Assembly (NCBI RefSeq): GCF_041902385.1
Contig: NZ_CP169244.1
Coordinates: 3,472,001-3,536,000, forward strand
Reading direction: 5' to 3'
DNA length: 64,000 bases
Source of the DNA: Arcticibacter sp041902385
Lineage (GTDB): Bacteria > Bacteroidota > Bacteroidia > Sphingobacteriales > Sphingobacteriaceae
The position numbers were made by a program, and so were the translations under genes. How positions within the stretch are numbered: the first letter of the stretch is position 1; the number at the start of each line of letters is the position of its first letter. Positions 25,860-33,737 of this stretch are shown in pieces. Under the pieces are notes generated by a model that saw only the letters and a program-made list of their open reading frames with translations, had not been told where the DNA came from and did not search any database.

Positions 25860-27458
25860 TCAAAAGCTTTTGCAGGTGCTTTCAGGTAATTGCACTTTCT
25901 CGCTTACCGTACTTTGTTCTATCCTTCGGCTTACTTTTATCGTCTCTCCGTTGTAGGAACTTTTAAAGTCGTAGCTTTTACCTGGTGTGAGCGCTTTCGT
26001 TGTCAGGGTGCCTTTATTCATGTAGCCGAGGTACTGATAGCTGGATGTGCCACTTTCTCGGAAAGAGACGTACATCGAGGGGCGGATCGCCAGATTCTGG
26101 TTGAGCGGACAATATCCCGTAAATTCGAGCGTGATCTCAGAGGCGGGCCCGCCCGCTGGTATTGAAAGATCTAACGGCGCTGAGGTACAGGCTTCAATCC
26201 AGCCGCTTTCGGTCAGAGGGGTTGGGGCGGAAGTACCAGCGCCAGAACTCTGCCAGGTGTTAAAAGCAGAATAATCGAAGATCGCAACCTTTGTAAGCCC
26301 CTGTGGCAGGTTTTTATAAGAGAAACTGCTGCTGCTTGCCGAGAGATCCAGCCTGTATACGTAGTAGGGGAAAAAGTCCGTAGAGTTAAAGAATGCGGCA
26401 ATAAAGCCGTTTCCTGCATTTGTATTCTTTGTGTGCACGTTGACCTGCAGCGTGTTAGTGCAACTCACGGTATACCAGCAAAGAGCATAATACCCTGCTG
26501 CATTACTGCTGAAACGGGCGCTGAGCTTGCTGTTACCGGCATTTTCAATAAGAGCTTGTTGGAGGAATGCCCATTTGCCGCTTTTCTCGTCATAATACCA
26601 AACGCCTATTTTATCGCCTGCCGTTACTGTTTTGCCGGTCCCGGGGTTTGTAAGGCCGGGATCGATCGAGAGGGCGAATGCCATATCGCGGTCCGCGCTG
26701 CTGACCGGCGTATTATCCACCGTCAGCGACAACCTGAAAAATCCGGCAGTGCTGAAGTTGATAGTCCCTGTACTTCCATCCGGCAAGGTTACTCCTTTGG
26801 ACAAAAGGCCTCCCGGAAAAAGCTGCAGGGAAGCCGGACTGTGCGAGTCAAAGTGCGATAACGATAAGAGCAGCAGCTTGCCTTTTATCGTTTTGTCCTC
26901 GTTGTTGAAAGCGGTTGATCTGCTGAATGTTACAGTAGTAGATTCGTTTTTGTTCTGTAAAGGTGTTTCTGTTTTGAAGGCTTGGCTCAGTTGCCCTTCC
27001 GTCAGCGCAGCCGACTTTTGCGCGATGGATACACCGGGAGGGGGACTGATGGCCTTGATTAGGTTGACTGTAATAAGTTGCTGACTTTGTTCAGCTGAAA
27101 AGGAGAGGGTTTGAGAGGAAGGCAGATATCCGGGTGCCGAGACAGTGATAAGACACTCGGCCGGACTGTCTTTGTTTATCGTTTTCCCCGGAGCAATGCC
27201 AAGCGCAATCATACCGTCTGTTACCTTAAACTCCCTTTTTCCCGAGATTTCGTAAACAAAGGCGGAGTCCCTCCCTCCTACAGACAGGGAGATATTTGCC
27301 GGCGTTTTTCCGGGCTGCTGCGGATCAGTAACAGTGATGAGAGCAGAGTGTTTGATTACATTGGCGTCGATAACAATTTTAATGTCCTCAATAGGGTTTG
27401 TGCATCCATAAACCAGCAGAAGCAGGAGAACGCGCAGCGACGGGTATTTCAGTCTCAT
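25860..27458 (-). CDS. Large envelope lipoprotein of unknown function
   Basis: A 532-residue protein with a signal sequence and lipobox (LLLLLVYGC near residues 11-19). The region of about 20-140 looks like beta-sandwich carboxypeptidase-regulatory-type repeats (ALITVTDPQQPGKTPANISL, ITVSAPGYLPSSQTLSF). The middle holds VTLPDGSTGTINFSTAGFFRLSLTVDN and WYYDEKSGKWAFL, which resemble exported adhesin/regulator-like beta modules. I cannot assign a family. It lies 6 bases downstream of an outer-membrane barrel gene, so the two are probably cotranscribed and may form a surface complex. Confidence 0.75.
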   Translation of the reverse strand: MRLKYPSLRVLLLLLVYGCTNPIEDIKIVIDANVIKHSALITVTDPQQPGKTPANISLSVGGRDSAFVYEISGKREFKVTDGMIALGIAPGKTINKDSPAECLITVSAPGYLPSSQTLSFSAEQSQQLITVNLIKAISPPPGVSIAQKSAALTEGQLSQAFKTETPLQNKNESTTVTFSRSTAFNNEDKTIKGKLLLLSLSHFDSHSPASLQLFPGGLLSKGVTLPDGSTGTINFSTAGFFRLSLTVDNTPVSSADRDMAFALSIDPGLTNPGTGKTVTAGDKIGVWYYDEKSGKWAFLQQALIENAGNSKLSARFSSNAAGYYALCWYTVSCTNTLQVNVHTKNTNAGNGFIAAFFNSTDFFPYYVYRLDLSASSSSFSYKNLPQGLTKVAIFDYSAFNTWQSSGAGTSAPTPLTESGWIEACTSAPLDLSIPAGGPASEITLEFTGYCPLNQNLAIRPSMYVSFRESGTSSYQYLGYMNKGTLTTKALTPGKSYDFKSSYNGETIKVSRRIEQSTVSEKVQLPESTCKSF

Positions 27459-27464
27459 AATGCC

Positions 27465-28124
27465 TTATAGTTTGTAATTGAAGTTGATCTGCAGGAGCGG
27501 AAGTAATCTGAAGCTGCGCAGGTTTCTCTGCAGAACCGGAGTCTGGGTTTCATTTCCTTCCAGTAAGCCCGTGGCGGCAATACTGCTTTTCGGCCGCGGC
27601 AGGTAATACGTGCCCAGGTCAATGTTGCAGTTGAACTTTCGGTTTGGCACCGCTTCAATGATTCCGACCCCCGCATACGGGGCAAAACCATGCCACGAAA
27701 CGTTGATCTTTACAGAACCAAGTATCTCGTCAGAAATCGGAATATCGCCGTAGTAGTACGTTTCTGTTGGTTTGACAGTGAAGTCGCCCTGAGCCTTAAG
27801 AAAGTAACTTATGCCCCCTACCAGGCGCAAGCCGGCGATGGTTCGGAAAGGGGAGTAGTCGGCAAGTAAATGAAGGTTAGAGAAACGTGCGGAGAGTTTC
27901 GAGTCGGAATGAAAATCTGTTGTTTCAAAGACGCTCGACATTGAAAGTACGGCTCCTGTAAATCCTCCGCGCGCCGAGAGGTGCTTGTTCAGCTCGTACT
28001 TGTAGTCCAGTCCGGCTCCTGCTGTGCCTGCATGAAAGGCGACACACGCCCTGCCTGTTTGGGCAGGCAGGTTCAACCAGCTAAAAATGCCGATAAGCAG
28101 GACGGCTATCACACATCTCATCAT
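27465..28124 (-). CDS. Outer-membrane beta-barrel protein, hypothetical
   Basis: A 219-residue protein with N-terminal signal (VIAVLLIGIFSWLNLPAQ) and alternating hydrophobic strands ending in an aromatic/leucine residue (LLPLLQINFNYKL), as in small outer-membrane barrels. Segments such as LSARGGFTGAVLSMSS and AGLRLVGGISYFLKAQGDF are typical strand-turn patterns. No specific family is recognised. It is the upstream gene of a pair with the 532-residue lipoprotein (6-base gap). The ATG chosen is the first of MMRCV; the second Met is equally possible. Confidence 0.72.
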   Translation of the reverse strand: MMRCVIAVLLIGIFSWLNLPAQTGRACVAFHAGTAGAGLDYKYELNKHLSARGGFTGAVLSMSSVFETTDFHSDSKLSARFSNLHLLADYSPFRTIAGLRLVGGISYFLKAQGDFTVKPTETYYYGDIPISDEILGSVKINVSWHGFAPYAGVGIIEAVPNRKFNCNIDLGTYYLPRPKSSIAATGLLEGNETQTPVLQRNLRSFRLLPLLQINFNYKL

Positions 28125-28338
28125 AAAAAAGTCTTTATAATCCTTTTACTGACTGGAGGCAGATAGGGTTACAATGGCGTGCCTGTTCTGCTTGAACCTC
28201 AGAGGATAAGGGGCAGCCTGAGCGTTACTGCCTATAGAGAAGGCCTTTGAACAGCTGGCAGATGTGCCAAAAAAGCCAACACTTCATTATTCTTTTTGTT
28301 ATACTTACAACTGTATTATAAATAATGAGCGTTTAAGT

Positions 28339-28593
28339 ATGAGTAATCAATCGAAAATTATTGCGGCATTGCTAGCGGGAGTAGCAGTTGGTGCAGTCAT
28401 TGGACTACTATTTTCTCCGGACAGTGGTGAAGAAAACAGGGAAGATTTTGCCGGGTGGGTAAAGGATCTGTATGACTCGTCGAAAGAGAAAGCGGGAGAG
28501 TTTGCCGAAAAAAGCATGAATGCCGTAAAGTCGAGAAGAAGCCCCGGAATGCATGGGTTTTCAGACGACGTCGAAAAAACCCTTGGCGTTTAA
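28339..28593 (+). CDS. YtxH-like small membrane protein
   Basis: An 84-residue protein from the ATG at 28339 (MSNQSKIIAALLAG). A glycine-rich membrane segment (IIAALLAGVAVGAVIGLLFSP at about residues 7-27, shown here by position) precedes an amphipathic charged tail (WVKDLYDSSKEKAGEFAEKSMNAVK), the layout of YtxH proteins, often linked to general stress. Twenty-five further in-frame upstream codons look untranslated. Function is unknown. A terminator shared with the convergent phosphatase gene follows. Confidence 0.85.
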   Translation: MSNQSKIIAALLAGVAVGAVIGLLFSPDSGEENREDFAGWVKDLYDSSKEKAGEFAEKSMNAVKSRRSPGMHGFSDDVEKTLGV

Positions 28594-28601
28594 TAAATCA
28601 A

Positions 28602-28630
28602 AAAAGAGTGAGTTAAGTGCTCACTCTTTT
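28602..28630. terminator. Bidirectional terminator overlapping the phosphatase stop codon
   Basis: AAAAGAGTGAG at 28602-28612 is perfectly complementary to CTCACTCTTTT at 28620-28630 around seven bases. The minus-strand gene ends inside the right arm at 28621. Confidence 0.88.
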
Positions 28631-29424
28631 CTTAATAAATTTTTTATAATTCTTTCCTTCTCGCCCCTGCTTAACTGATAATTGTATCGGAATAAGGAGC
28701 CTTCCCAGTCGCCATAAGTTGCATTCGGCACTACAATAAACCTTCCTCCGAAGCTGGACGCCTGCTGTTGAGTCACTTTCATTCGCTCATCTTCATAAAG
28801 TTTATCGAATGCCGAGGAGAAGTCGCTTAAGTTATCGCCAATCAGGAGCACAACATCATATGTTTTTAATACTTGCTGGCGACGAGGCTCCTTGGCGGAT
28901 GCCGACTGCCTTAATAAAAGATGCTTTTCGTCGGCAAAAGGCAAATTGTAGCGCTTTAAGTTTTGTAAGGTGGCTTCCTGCTCCTTTTGGTCACGGTTGG
29001 TGATATAGAACACTTCCACTCCTTTTGATTCAGCATACTTAAAAAACGCCGGAGCGCCGGGTACTGTGTCACAACTTGCTTTACCAGTCCACTCGTACCA
29101 TGCTTGCTGCTCGAAGTCTTTATCTTTCAATGCCTGAGATACGGCATTAGGGCTGTTGTCAAGAACCGTCTCGTCAATGTCTGTAATCACGGCAAGCGGC
29201 CTGCTGCCTTTAGATTTGAGTGATTCGTTTAGTCGCAGCTGGGCCACGTTATATGCCTGAAAGCACAGTGCTTTATATTCTGCTGCACGTTGCTGCCAAA
29301 GGGCAGACCATAGTTTTCCCTCCTGAACCAGCTTACTCTGGTTCCTCAATTCGCGCTTTCGCGTACTACAGCCACTGAAAATTAAAAGGATGACACACGG
29401 CAAAAGAAGGTTCTTGTATTTCAT
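28621..29424 (-). CDS. Class C acid phosphatase, lipoprotein e(P4) family
   Basis: A 267-residue exported HAD-fold phosphatase. The ATG at complement 29424 gives MKYKNLLLPCVILLIFSGC, a lipoprotein signal; three upstream codons with another ATG are possible. The catalytic motif ITDIDETVLDNSP near residue 90 has the DxDxT signature, VFYITNRDQKE near 140 carries motif II, and VLLIGDNLSDFSSAF near 200 motif IV. Such enzymes hydrolyse nucleoside monophosphates at the envelope, releasing nucleosides for uptake. Length is normal. It converges on the YtxH-like gene. Confidence 0.93.
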   Translation of the reverse strand: MKYKNLLLPCVILLIFSGCSTRKRELRNQSKLVQEGKLWSALWQQRAAEYKALCFQAYNVAQLRLNESLKSKGSRPLAVITDIDETVLDNSPNAVSQALKDKDFEQQAWYEWTGKASCDTVPGAPAFFKYAESKGVEVFYITNRDQKEQEATLQNLKRYNLPFADEKHLLLRQSASAKEPRRQQVLKTYDVVLLIGDNLSDFSSAFDKLYEDERMKVTQQQASSFGGRFIVVPNATYGDWEGSLFRYNYQLSRGEKERIIKNLLRKE

Positions 29425-29493
29425 ATCCTGCAAAATGGCAAAGGTATGAAATTATTTAAAGGCCGTCGGCGCAGGGGAGACTGAAAAGAAGGC

Positions 29494-29697
29494 TCACAAT
29501 GAAAATCGTAGTGCTTCGCGGTACTGATGGCTCTCTTTGGTCAGCTTATCAAACGTTTGATGCTGATCAGGATCTTCCTCCTGTCTTAATTCGCGCAACG
29601 CCCTTTCGTAGGCAATAACCCTTTCGCTATTGATTTCTATAAGTGCACTTAGTATGTCTAAAGTTTTCGGTTTCATCAGTTGTTTTAAGAAACTCAT
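29494..29697 (-). CDS. Small helical protein, possibly a short DUF2383/PA2169-like relative
   Basis: A 67-residue helical protein: MSFLKQLMKPKTLDILSALIEINSERVIAYERALRE... with ILSALIEINSERVIAYERAL resembling the first helix of DUF2383 ferritin-like proteins. Those are usually about 150 residues, so it is either a shortened member or only similar by composition. Reading on in the other frames shows no continuation, so a hidden frameshift is not supported. It sits between the phosphatase gene and a divergent histidine kinase. Function unknown. Confidence 0.55.
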   Translation of the reverse strand: MSFLKQLMKPKTLDILSALIEINSERVIAYERALRELRQEEDPDQHQTFDKLTKESHQYREALRFSL

Positions 29698-29879
29698 TTA
29701 TAACAGCGCGTTTTTTATGTTGTTTTTAAAAGTTTTATTTTTTTTCAATCGTTTGTCTGAAAAAAAATCGTACTTTTTGCAGACGAAACGCTGATACAGC
29801 ATAGTATAAGCGCCGTTGTTGCTATGACCGTTCCTTCACAGCGCAACCTTGATGAAAACATACCTTACTCGCATTTATA

Positions 29880-31280
29880 ATGGAAAACCGGAGATTCCTC
29901 TCTTTAGTAAGTTGGCCAGTTTATTCCCGTTATTTCGTATCCCTGCTGCTTGTGGCGGTGGCTACGGTGATGAAGCTTACTCTTTTTGAAACAGTTGGAA
30001 GCAAGACGCCGTTTCTGTTATATTTTGCTGTTGTTATCCTGGTGGCAAGGTATCTCGGAAATGGGGTCGCTTTATTTGCCAGCCTGCTCACAACACTCGC
30101 TGCCGATTTTTTCTTCTTTCCTCCTTATTATTCGTTTCATTTGTCAGGTGGCGGCGCTATTCAGATCCTTGTATTTCTTCTTGAGTGTTATCTTTTGGCG
30201 CTCATCAGCAGTTCGCAGGATAAGGCGGCCCGGAAAATTAGTGATCATCAAAAGATGTTCAGAACGCTGATTGAGAAGGGAACCGACGGGATTATGATGG
30301 TAAAGCTCGATGGGAAGATCATTTATAGCAGCCCTTCGGTTGAGCGGATCACCGGCTATCGAAACGAGGAGTTCAACGGCCAGGACTTATGGTCCTTTTT
30401 AATTCCCGAGTCCCTGACAGATGTAAAGGAGAAGTTTTATCAGATCGCGTCTCACCCGGGCAGGAGCGAGCATTTTTTGCATCAGCTGAAGCACAAGAAC
30501 GGACACGTGATTTGGGTAGAGAGCACGGTCACGAATCTTATCAATGAACCCCTGGTCAAGTCGCTCATTGTCAATTTTACTGATGTAACCGACCGGGTTG
30601 TGCGGGAGAAGCAAATGGAGGATTTTGTCGGTATTGCATCTCACGAGCTAAAGACTCCGCTGACCAGTTTAAAAGCTTACACACAGGTTCTTGAAATGAG
30701 GATGCGTAAGGAAAATAATACCACCTCGGCCGTCCTGGTGAACAAGATCGACAAGCAGATCGACCGTGTAGTGGCCATGATCTTCGATCTGTTGGATGTA
30801 ACGAAGATGCAGACAGGTATTATGAGCCTTAACCTAAGTCTTTTTGATATCAGCGATTTAGTACGGGAGGTTTCTGACGGTTTTCAGAATGGCGATCATG
30901 GCCATGAAATAGCAGTCAATGCAGAGCCTGACGTGCAGTTAAGAGGGGATAAAACAAGGATCTCTCAGGTTCTCAATAACTTAATATCCAATGCCATCAA
31001 GTATTCTCCCGAAGCCCGTGCGGTAGATGTCTCTTTACACCGAGAAGGCAATTTCGTGAAGGTATGTGTGAAGGATTACGGGATAGGCATTCCTGAGAAT
31101 GAAGTAAAGAACGTCTTTAAACGCTTCTACCGGGTGGAGGAAGTCAGGGAATCTTTTCAAGGACTCGGATTGGGCCTATATATCTCTCACCAGATCATCG
31201 AACGGCATGGCGGTCAGATGGGGGTGATCAGTGAGGTCAATCAAGGATCGCAATTTTGGTTTACACTTCCCATCAGCTAG
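29880..31280 (+). CDS. Membrane sensor histidine kinase with DUF4118 and PAS domains
   Basis: A 466-residue kinase. Residues 15-110 contain about four membrane segments of the DUF4118/KdpD type (FLLYFAVVILVARYLGNGVALFASLLTTLAADFFFFPP, given here as one region). A PAS domain spans about 125-240 (DGIMMVKLDGKIIYSSPSVERITGY). The H box is ASHELKTPLTSLKAY near 252-266, the N box NNLISNAIKYSPEA near 367, and the G boxes DYGIGIPENE and GLGLGLYIS follow. All phosphotransfer motifs are intact. No response regulator gene is adjacent, so it is an orphan kinase with unknown signal. No receiver domain is present. Confidence 0.93.
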   Translation: MENRRFLSLVSWPVYSRYFVSLLLVAVATVMKLTLFETVGSKTPFLLYFAVVILVARYLGNGVALFASLLTTLAADFFFFPPYYSFHLSGGGAIQILVFLLECYLLALISSSQDKAARKISDHQKMFRTLIEKGTDGIMMVKLDGKIIYSSPSVERITGYRNEEFNGQDLWSFLIPESLTDVKEKFYQIASHPGRSEHFLHQLKHKNGHVIWVESTVTNLINEPLVKSLIVNFTDVTDRVVREKQMEDFVGIASHELKTPLTSLKAYTQVLEMRMRKENNTTSAVLVNKIDKQIDRVVAMIFDLLDVTKMQTGIMSLNLSLFDISDLVREVSDGFQNGDHGHEIAVNAEPDVQLRGDKTRISQVLNNLISNAIKYSPEARAVDVSLHREGNFVKVCVKDYGIGIPENEVKNVFKRFYRVEEVRESFQGLGLGLYISHQIIERHGGQMGVISEVNQGSQFWFTLPIS

Positions 31281-31287
31281 ACATCCC

Positions 31288-31815
31288 TTATTTTTGATTA
31301 AGAACCGGCAGTTTGGCGGTGCAGGTATTACAAAGCTCTATCGTTTCAGGTTGAAGCTTCTTTTGGTTCCTGATCCTCGTTTTGCTTTCCTGAAGCTTTT
31401 CAGCAGCGTCGATTGAATGCGACTTGTGGATGTCACCTTCTTCCTCTGCCAGATCGGAAAGTCGGGAGTAAAAGGCTCTTAAACGATTGAGTTCATCCTC
31501 CGTCAGATCTTCAATGTCTACCATCCTGTTGCTGGTATGGCGATTAGCTGCTATCAGCTCGTTTAGTTTTAGCTGCACGGCTTTAGAATCTTTATTTTGT
31601 GATTTTTGTATAAGAAAGACCATGAGAAACGTAACAATGGTGGTACCTGTGTTTATCACCAATTGCCAGGTCTCTGAGTAACGAAAGATTGGGCCGCATA
31701 TAGCCCATGCTAACACCACAACCACCGCTGTAATGAAAGCAGTGGACGTGCCGGTCCACGAAGTGATACGGGATGCAAGCGTATCGAAAAATCCTGATTT
31801 TGCTTTAGTGTTCAT
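31288..31815 (-). CDS. Low-affinity iron permease family protein
   Basis: A 175-residue protein with two membrane segments (AFITAVVVVLAWAICGPIF and LVINTGTTIVTFLMVFLIQ) followed by QNKDSKAVQLKLNELIAANRHTSNRMVDIEDLTEDEL, the pattern of the low-affinity iron permease (Fet4-like) family in bacteria. These proteins are far smaller than yeast Fet4, and iron transport by them has not been proven, so the name reflects the family only. The C-terminal tail is soluble, with a CNTC motif near the end. It converges on the histidine kinase gene with a 7-base gap. Confidence 0.85.
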   Translation of the reverse strand: MNTKAKSGFFDTLASRITSWTGTSTAFITAVVVVLAWAICGPIFRYSETWQLVINTGTTIVTFLMVFLIQKSQNKDSKAVQLKLNELIAANRHTSNRMVDIEDLTEDELNRLRAFYSRLSDLAEEEGDIHKSHSIDAAEKLQESKTRIRNQKKLQPETIELCNTCTAKLPVLNQK

Positions 31816-31892
31816 GTCGGGAAGAGCAATAAGATAAGTAACAGAGAAGCACCCTGAGTGGTTTTAGCATCGCGTGGGACTACAGAACGAAA

Positions 31893-31921
31893 CAGGAGGC
31901 CTGCATAGGGCGGGCCTCCTG
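31893..31921. terminator. Hairpin after susD-like gene
   Basis: CAGGAGGCC at 31893-31901 and GGCCTCCTG at 31913-31921 form a nine-pair stem, 19 bases past the SusD stop on the minus strand. The T run is poor, so it may be a weak terminator or 3' stabiliser. Confidence 0.55.
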
Positions 31922-31939
31922 AGTGCGTGTTATCGCGAC

Positions 31940-33718
31940 TTAATATTTCTCGTTTTGTGTCAGAGTTGGTTTTCCGTTCACAACGCTCAGGTCGATTTGT
32001 CGCTGAGGTATAGGATAATACTCATTTTTGCCGGATACGAACTTGCCGTTCCTGACATCCTGAGTGATCTTACCCTGGTAGGCGAAGTATCTGTTGAGTT
32101 CTTCCTCTGCAATGCCCCAGCGCACAAGGTCAAAGAAGCGATGACCTTCAAGGGCCAGTTCAATTTTCCTTTCATAATATATTGCCTTTAGTGCCCCGTT
32201 CTTTCCCGCGGTAGCAAAGTAACCAGCAGGGTAGGGCGAGACGAGGTAATTAGCAGCCGGCGTAGTGGAGAAGCCCTCCTCGGGCTTGGCATCGTTCTTA
32301 TACTTATAGAGGATGTTAGCGGGGTCGGCTGCTCTGTTCCTGACCATGTTAACGTATTCCTGAGCCTTGTCGAGATTTCCCATCTGTGCCTCGACCTCCG
32401 ATGCCATCAGTAAGACATCGGCAAAACGGATAATATGAACGTTGATAGAAGTGCCAGGAGCCCAGGAGCCGTTGTCGTAATCGGTGTCTATGTTCTTTTT
32501 CCAATATATATTCTTTTTGGCGGCATAAGCTCCACCATAACTCTGCTCTCTCACCCATGCTTGTCCTGGGTGGTTACCCCAGTCGTGGAACGGTATTCCC
32601 CGGCGACCTACGGTCCAGTCGAGACGGGGATCAAGTGTCCCCGCATCAGGAGTAAAAGCCACGTTCGAGGCAATCCCCTGATCGCTTTTCACCGGGTGCT
32701 CGTTATACGTGTCAAGGTAGGGAAGGCCGGTGGATGAATTTGTACGGTAGTGGTTTACCAGCTCCTGACTAGGCTGAAAAAAACCGCAGCACCCAAAGGG
32801 GCTGTTGTAGGGAAAGTTTAGCATTTCCCCTGAATTTGCGTTGTCGATGTTCCCTGCGACGGCCCTGGCTGCCATCTGAACCGAGAATACGGCTTCCTGA
32901 TTGACCGACTCAAGAGAGGGGAGAAAGTTGTCTGTCAGCGCTGGCCTCAGGCCGTACTTTAGTCCGTTTGTGGTCACGCCCTGATTTATTACCGCATCAA
33001 ACATCGGCTTGGCCTCCTGGTACTTATGCTGGTAGAGATAGGCCTTGGCGAGGTAAGCGCCTGCTGCCCACTTGTTCGCTCTGGCCAGGTCTTTCTGTGT
33101 CGGCGGAAGGTTTTCATAAGCGAACTTAAAATCGGCTTCGATTTTCGGCCAGATGTCCTCTGTGTTCGGCTGGGTAAAGACGGTAGTGGTTTCATCGATC
33201 CACGGCACTTTGTTAAACATCTTCTTCAGCTCAAAGTAGTAGTGACCTCTCAGAAACCGTGCCTGAGCTTGTATGTTTGCGGCGTCGGCAGGGGAGATAT
33301 CCGTAGCTTTAGCCAGGGCTGTTATGGTAGCATTGCACCGCGTTACACCTTCAAAACAGGCCCTCCATTTGCTGTTAAAAAAGCCGTTGCTTGCATCCGC
33401 ATAGAAGTTTACAATAGGATCGATACCCGGCTGGTCGCCGCCGAAGCTACCTTTGGAGGCATCGCCACCGGCAACAGATCCGTAGATCCAGTTCGAAGGT
33501 GCGGCCTCCCAGGGGTTCGCGGCACCTACACCAACTCCGTCAAGCGCGCCGTACGCTCCTATCAGCAGGGAGGCGGCGCCTGTGGAGTCCTGCATATCTT
33601 CCGTTTTAAGTGCGCCCAGTGGATCTTTGTCCAGATAGTCCTCTTTACATGAACTCAAGAGAAGGGCAGAACCTGTTATTAAAACCGAAATAAATAGAAA
33701 TAGCTTTTTCATCTTCAT
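31940..33718 (-). CDS. SusD/RagB-family nutrient-binding lipoprotein
   Basis: A 592-residue outer-membrane lipoprotein. The signal ends LLLSSC with Cys near residue 24 followed by KEDYLDKDPLGAL, a typical SusD start. Helical repeats follow (ARFLRGHYYFELKKMFNKVPWIDE, KWAAGAYLAKAYLYQHKYQEAKPMFD), and the C-terminal ALEGHRFFDLVRWGIAEE and YYPIPQRQIDL blocks mark the family. It forms the lid of the TonB-dependent channel encoded 19 bases upstream (SusC). The substrate, often a glycan but not always, cannot be told, since no enzymes are adjacent. Confidence 0.96.
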   Translation of the reverse strand: MKMKKLFLFISVLITGSALLLSSCKEDYLDKDPLGALKTEDMQDSTGAASLLIGAYGALDGVGVGAANPWEAAPSNWIYGSVAGGDASKGSFGGDQPGIDPIVNFYADASNGFFNSKWRACFEGVTRCNATITALAKATDISPADAANIQAQARFLRGHYYFELKKMFNKVPWIDETTTVFTQPNTEDIWPKIEADFKFAYENLPPTQKDLARANKWAAGAYLAKAYLYQHKYQEAKPMFDAVINQGVTTNGLKYGLRPALTDNFLPSLESVNQEAVFSVQMAARAVAGNIDNANSGEMLNFPYNSPFGCCGFFQPSQELVNHYRTNSSTGLPYLDTYNEHPVKSDQGIASNVAFTPDAGTLDPRLDWTVGRRGIPFHDWGNHPGQAWVREQSYGGAYAAKKNIYWKKNIDTDYDNGSWAPGTSINVHIIRFADVLLMASEVEAQMGNLDKAQEYVNMVRNRAADPANILYKYKNDAKPEEGFSTTPAANYLVSPYPAGYFATAGKNGALKAIYYERKIELALEGHRFFDLVRWGIAEEELNRYFAYQGKITQDVRNGKFVSGKNEYYPIPQRQIDLSVVNGKPTLTQNEKY

Positions 33719-33737
33719 TAGTTTTTTTTCAATAGGA

